Assembly (NCBI GenBank): GCA_002491565.1
Contig: DKWE01000073.1
Span: 1 to 35,849 of the forward strand
Direction of reading: 5' to 3'
DNA from: Lachnospiraceae bacterium UBA7160
GTDB taxonomy: Bacteria > Bacillota > Clostridia > Lachnospirales > Lachnospiraceae
DNA length: 35,849 bases
The notes under the pieces are model-generated. The model made no database searches and was not told the origin of the DNA. It saw only the letters and a program-made list of their open reading frames with translations. How positions within the stretch are numbered: the stretch's first letter is position 1; every line of letters begins with the position of its first letter. This document shows positions 33,338-35,849 of this stretch, in pieces. The translations under genes and the position numbers were made by a program.

Positions 33338-33541
33338 TTACTCCTCATCCGTAAATATAACAATACTCTCTGCCTGGCAATCGAGAATTTTGCATAGTCG
33401 TTCAAGCGTATTCATTGTTATGCTCTTATTTCTTTTCAGGTTTGTAATGGTATAAGGGCTGAAATTGTGCTTATATATTAGCGTATATGTCGTTACATTC
33501 TTTTCTCGCATTGTTTTCCACAATGGTTCATAGCTAATCAT
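33338..33541 (-). CDS. XRE/Cro-type helix-turn-helix regulator, 67 aa
   Basis: The small protein is a single HTH domain of the YozG/Cro type (SPYTITNLKRNKSITMNTLE, RLCKILDCQAESIVIFTDEE). The start at 33541 has AAAGGGGG six bases upstream. It should bind DNA as a dimer and is divergent from the small gene at 33650, with inverted repeats between, so it probably represses both itself and that gene. Such pairs often control a mobile element or a toxin-antitoxin-like function; no toxin is recognised. Confidence 0.85.
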   Translation of the reverse strand: MISYEPLWKTMREKNVTTYTLIYKHNFSPYTITNLKRNKSITMNTLERLCKILDCQAESIVIFTDEE

Positions 33542-33649
33542 CACATACCCCCTTTAGCAATCATATTTTCATTATGATATGAAAATTGGGGCTTGTATAT
33601 TAACAAATATTTGTCTATATTAATATCAAAAAACAAGGAGGATGTGCGT
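33542..33649. promoter_or_regulatory. Divergent promoter with inverted repeats (probable XRE operator)
   Basis: The gap contains ATTTTCAT and ATGAAAAT as exact inverted copies around six bases (33565-33586), and about 20 bases further a palindrome ACAAATATTTGT flanked by ATTAA/TTAAT. The DNA is very AT-rich. Two sites in a divergent gap next to an XRE gene are typical of autoregulated repressors. Confidence 0.6.
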
Positions 33650-33886
33650 ATGGATTACAAAAAGGCGGCACAGGAGATGTTTGAAATTCTAATTTTAGAA
33701 AGTGACATAGAAGCATTTAACCTTCTGTGTAGCAGATATCCCGAACTCGTGGACGAATATGTTCGTAAAACCGAGGAAGAAATAAAAGATATTGAACTGC
33801 CCGAAGAGACCGCAGAAGAAAAACAAGCGCAATGGGAGCGATTATGTGTGAAGATAAGAGCAGAACACGGGAAAAACGCAATATAA
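33650..33886 (+). CDS. Small acidic helical protein, 78 aa, unknown
   Basis: The ATG at 33650 has AAGGAGG nine bases before it. The product (MDYKKAAQEMFEILILESDI at the start, EETAEEKQAQWERLCVKIRA near the end) is acidic and predicted helical throughout. It is divergent from the XRE regulator and followed by a hairpin with T run. I do not recognise the family; it could be the regulated partner of the repressor. Confidence 0.65.
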   Translation: MDYKKAAQEMFEILILESDIEAFNLLCSRYPELVDEYVRKTEEEIKDIELPEETAEEKQAQWERLCVKIRAEHGKNAI

Positions 33887-33888
33887 AA

Positions 33889-33938
33889 AAATGCCCCCAG
33901 GACAGCCAATAACATAGCTGTCCAGAGGGAGGATTTTT
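33889..33938. terminator. Hairpin terminator between converging genes
   Basis: GGACAGC (33900-33906) and GCTGTCC (33917-33923) form the core stem; an imperfect outer stem brings together an A7 run at left and a T6 run at right, so it can end transcription from both sides. Confidence 0.65.
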
Positions 33939-33942
33939 TCCA

Positions 33943-34158
33943 TCATTTTTTTGCTTCCTTCACGATCTTGTCCAGTACCTCATCCACACACGATACCTCT
34001 CCTTTTTCTTTCAGATATTTTGCAAGTCGGTACAGATCAAGGCCCTCCAGTGGAACACTCTCCCGGACATGCCGGCAGCATGCGCCGCACTGCCGACATT
34101 GAAACGGAAAGCTTTGCGAGGAAGAAATCGGGGCCATTCTTTCCATAATATCGTTCAT
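33943..34158 (-). CDS. Short cysteine-cluster protein (YkgJ-like N-terminal part)
   Basis: The 71-residue protein carries FQCRQCGACCRHVRESVPLE (about 19-38), the C-x2-C-x2-CC metal-binding cluster of the YkgJ/zinc-iron cluster family. Full members have about 120-250 residues, so this is either a short variant or a truncated one. It ends LDKIVKEAKK, a tail duplicated at 32415-32447. TGGAGA precedes the ATG. It follows the gene at 34187 by 28 bases and likely shares its transcript. Confidence 0.7.
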   Translation of the reverse strand: MNDIMERMAPISSSQSFPFQCRQCGACCRHVRESVPLEGLDLYRLAKYLKEKGEVSCVDEVLDKIVKEAKK

Positions 34159-34186
34159 TTCTATTCTCCATTTTTCATATTTGCTC

Positions 34187-34570
34187 TCAACAATCTGCTG
34201 TTTTCATATCTCCCTGCCGTTCTCTTGATTTCCGCAGTTTCTGCAGTTCTGGCAGTCCAGCTATCTGCGAAAGCACCTCAATCTGACAGTAGCGGAAAAT
34301 TTGAGCCCTGGAGAGCAGTTTCCCAATCCGTTTCGGAGTTTCTTTTCCAATCGCACCATAAAGGCACAGCGGCTGTAACTCCAGCCATTCTTCTCCCTTT
34401 TCTGCTACCGGATAGGAATGTTCTGCCTGATGTTCTGTAATTTTCCACCCGACACTCTCCAGCAATCCTGCCAGCTCCCGGTAATACACAGATTTGCTTT
34501 TCGGATCCGGCCATCCATCCGTCATGTCATAACCTGACTTTATCCAAAATACTGCTTCTATATACGCCAT
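34187..34570 (-). CDS. Hypothetical protein, 127 aa, mobile-element associated
   Basis: The protein starts MAYIEAVFWIKSGYDMTDGW and has a middle ESVGWKITEHQAEHSYPVAE; the C-terminus is basic. GGAAGGA precedes the ATG at 34570. It lies 15 bases after the DUF4313 gene and 28 bases before the cysteine-cluster gene, so the three form an operon. I do not recognise a named family or active site. Confidence 0.7.
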   Translation of the reverse strand: MAYIEAVFWIKSGYDMTDGWPDPKSKSVYYRELAGLLESVGWKITEHQAEHSYPVAEKGEEWLELQPLCLYGAIGKETPKRIGKLLSRAQIFRYCQIEVLSQIAGLPELQKLRKSRERQGDMKTADC

Positions 34571-34585
34571 ATAATCCTTCCTTTC

Positions 34586-34990
34586 TTAATCTTCGGTTTT
34601 CTTCTCCGTCCCCGCTGTCATTCCGTGAATCGCTTTATAGCGTTCCACCCCTTCCACATCCAGTTTGGCCAGGCGTTCCAGATCAAAAGCGACCTTTGCA
34701 TATTGGCAGTATCCTGAATACCCATACTCAGGAAGTACGCTGCCCAACTTATGCTTCCGGATAAATTCCAGCTTCTCTTTGCTTGCAAAATCATCAATAA
34801 ACGCTTCGTTTACTCCTACAACTTCAAATGGAAGGCTGACCGTCAGGTCGTCAAAATCTTCCAGTTTACTGCCCTTTACATTATAAAGGCCGATGTATAA
34901 TCTGTTTCTGTCCCTGTAAGCATCTACTTTTATCACCAAATCTTCATGCCCGAATTCCCAATCATAGCTTAATGTTCTGATATCACTCAT
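34586..34990 (-). CDS. DUF4313 domain-containing protein
   Basis: The 134-residue protein matches DUF4313, a family of unknown function that recurs in integrative elements of Clostridia. Landmarks are YDWEFGHEDLVIKVDAYRDR, RLYIGLYNVKGSKLEDFDDL and SVLPEYGYSGYCQYAKVAFD. GAAGGAGG precedes the ATG. Its presence, with ssb and recD2 at the other end of the window, supports a mobile-element backbone. Confidence 0.75.
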   Translation of the reverse strand: MSDIRTLSYDWEFGHEDLVIKVDAYRDRNRLYIGLYNVKGSKLEDFDDLTVSLPFEVVGVNEAFIDDFASKEKLEFIRKHKLGSVLPEYGYSGYCQYAKVAFDLERLAKLDVEGVERYKAIHGMTAGTEKKTED

Positions 34991-35110
34991 ACGCCGCCTC
35001 CTTCTTTCCTGTTTTACATTTCACATCATCTGCATAATCTGTAAGACAACTGTTGTCATCTCCCAGCCATTCCCGAATGCGATAGGTGTGCTGCTACTTC
35101 CTATACCTGC

Positions 35111-35452
35111 TCATTCTCCTGGTCCATAGCATAACGAAACAAGCCTCACTCCGGCCGCAAAACCACTCCTATACGCCTGCCTTTCCAATTCACATAAATA
35201 TGTTTTGAATGATGGCTCCAGTAAAGTTCTTATTTCCTGTGACAATGCATCATTTAATACCCGTTCAAACAGCATCCACGCTTGTCGTGTTTCTGGTTTA
35301 TCTGCGTGATGGTTCATCCAATGCTCATATTGAATCTGTAATGCATCCATGCCTGTCTCTCCTTTTCCCAAGTTTAAAAATACTTCTGTATCTATGCCTG
35401 ACCGCAAGCTCAGTTCCTCCTTCCACCTTTTTCTAATGCAATCAACCAGCAT
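35111..35452 (-). CDS. Hypothetical protein, 113 aa
   Basis: The ATG at 35452 has AAGAGGAG seven bases upstream. The product is helical (ALQIQYEHWMNHHADKPETR in the middle) and ends with AYRSGFAAGVRLVSLCYGPG; a Gly-Phe-x2-Gly-x-Arg-Leu pattern near the end recalls the DUF6809 group, but the match is weak. Two terminators lie upstream of it (35547-35699), so it begins a new transcript. The 120-base gap to the next gene shows only a short GACAAC/GTTGTC inverted repeat. Confidence 0.65.
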   Translation of the reverse strand: MLVDCIRKRWKEELSLRSGIDTEVFLNLGKGETGMDALQIQYEHWMNHHADKPETRQAWMLFERVLNDALSQEIRTLLEPSFKTYLCELERQAYRSGFAAGVRLVSLCYGPGE

Positions 35453-35546
35453 TATTTACTCCTCTTTCCTGCTTTTCAGTATTTCCCCCTTTCTGATACG
35501 CATGATTTCTTAACCGCTACGATGGCTGACCAACTCCCGCGCAAAC

Positions 35547-35588
35547 AAAAAAGGCATTGACTATTTCTTTACGAAAACAATCAATGCC
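35547..35588 (-). terminator. Rho-independent terminator, minus strand
   Basis: GGCATTGA (35553-35560) and TCAATGCC (35581-35588) form an 8-bp stem followed on the minus strand by six T. It ends whatever is transcribed from beyond 35.6 kb. Confidence 0.7.
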
Positions 35589-35658
35589 ATTCTTACTTGT
35601 TGTAAATGCGCAATCATCCTGTCAAATTATGAGTATCTCCCCCCTTTCAATACGCAAC

Positions 35659-35699
35659 AAAAAAAGACACTCAAACCATAATGATTTTTCTGTGTCTTT
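35659..35699 (-). terminator. Second terminator-like hairpin, minus strand
   Basis: AAAGACAC (35663-35670) and GTGTCTTT (35692-35699) pair and are followed on the minus strand by four more T. With the previous one it forms a tandem stop. Confidence 0.6.
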
Positions 35700-35719
35700 C
35701 TGTTTCAACCTGTGTGCTT

Positions 35720-35815
35720 TCATAGCACAAAAAATATTTCCCTGGCGGGATGCTTACGGATCATCCGAAGCAAAAATTTCAAAGCCTGAATCTCTTCACG
35801 CCAAAATTTATAGTT
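35720..35815 (-). other. Possible end of a gene or remnant near the window edge
   Basis: A short open stretch on the minus strand reads YKFWREEIQALKFLLRMIRK and ends HPAREIFFVL before a TGA, just before two tandem terminators. A stop precedes it and there is no start codon, so it may be a broken gene end. The rest of 35700-35849 shows nothing. Confidence 0.25.
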
Positions 35816-35849
35816 TTACCATAACATGTCGCGCGGCAAATTAATGTTC

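Noticed and set aside
1..35849. CRISPR array, tRNA or rRNA genes
   Set aside because: I looked for regularly spaced short repeats and for conserved RNA-gene sequence on both strands and saw none. The only repeats are the long direct repeats and hairpins listed.

Overview
The window looks like accessory DNA from a gut Clostridia bacterium of the Lachnospiraceae type. The basis is family recognition: Firmicutes-style AGGAGG ribosome sites, a YesM/YesN two-component pair beside LplB/LplC-type sugar permeases, PocR-AraC and DUF4313 proteins, and many glycoside hydrolases. No rRNA, tRNA or CRISPR array was seen. Almost everything is on the minus strand; the clear exceptions are two AraC-type regulators, one small gene beside an XRE repressor, and two remnants. 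|| Layout. (1) 1-5.8 kb resembles the DNA-processing part of an integrative element: an Rpn/PD-(D/E)XK nuclease, a small unknown protein, a RecD2-like helicase, a membrane protein and a single-stranded DNA-binding protein with a very long tail. (2) 5.8-14.9 kb holds a GH35-type (DUF5597) enzyme, a GH2 beta-galactosidase, an AraC regulator and a DUF4432 sugar epimerase-like protein, separated by wreckage: a duplicated GH2 5' end, a dead GPH sugar symporter, an IS110 transposase tail, and GH78 and GH3 fragments. (3) 15.0-20.0 kb is an intact catabolic cassette (class II aldolase, fucose/arabinose-type isomerase, FGGY kinase, then DUF4432) divergent from a PocR-domain AraC activator. Its substrate cannot be read from the sequence. 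(4) 20.1-31.5 kb is a second sugar system: a GH106-like hydrolase, sensor kinase, response regulator, solute-binding protein, two ABC permeases and a GH1 beta-glucosidase, with GH2 and GH3 remnants. No ABC ATPase is present, so a shared ATPase encoded elsewhere is likely. (5) 31.6-35.8 kb returns to mobile-element content: broken flavodoxin, nucleotidyltransferase-like, AAA ATPase and aldo/keto reductase genes, then an XRE repressor, a cysteine-cluster protein, DUF4313 and unknown small proteins. || Interpretation. The two ends look like one mobile backbone, both read on the minus strand, with about 25 kb of plant-glycan or glycoside utilisation genes lying between them as cargo. The cargo has grown and decayed by repeated recombination: two pairs of direct repeats, chimeric pseudogenes and IS debris are visible. 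The intact parts could still remove and import sugars (GH2, GH35, GH1, GH106-like and the ABC system) and pass at least one unusual aldose through isomerase, kinase and aldolase.
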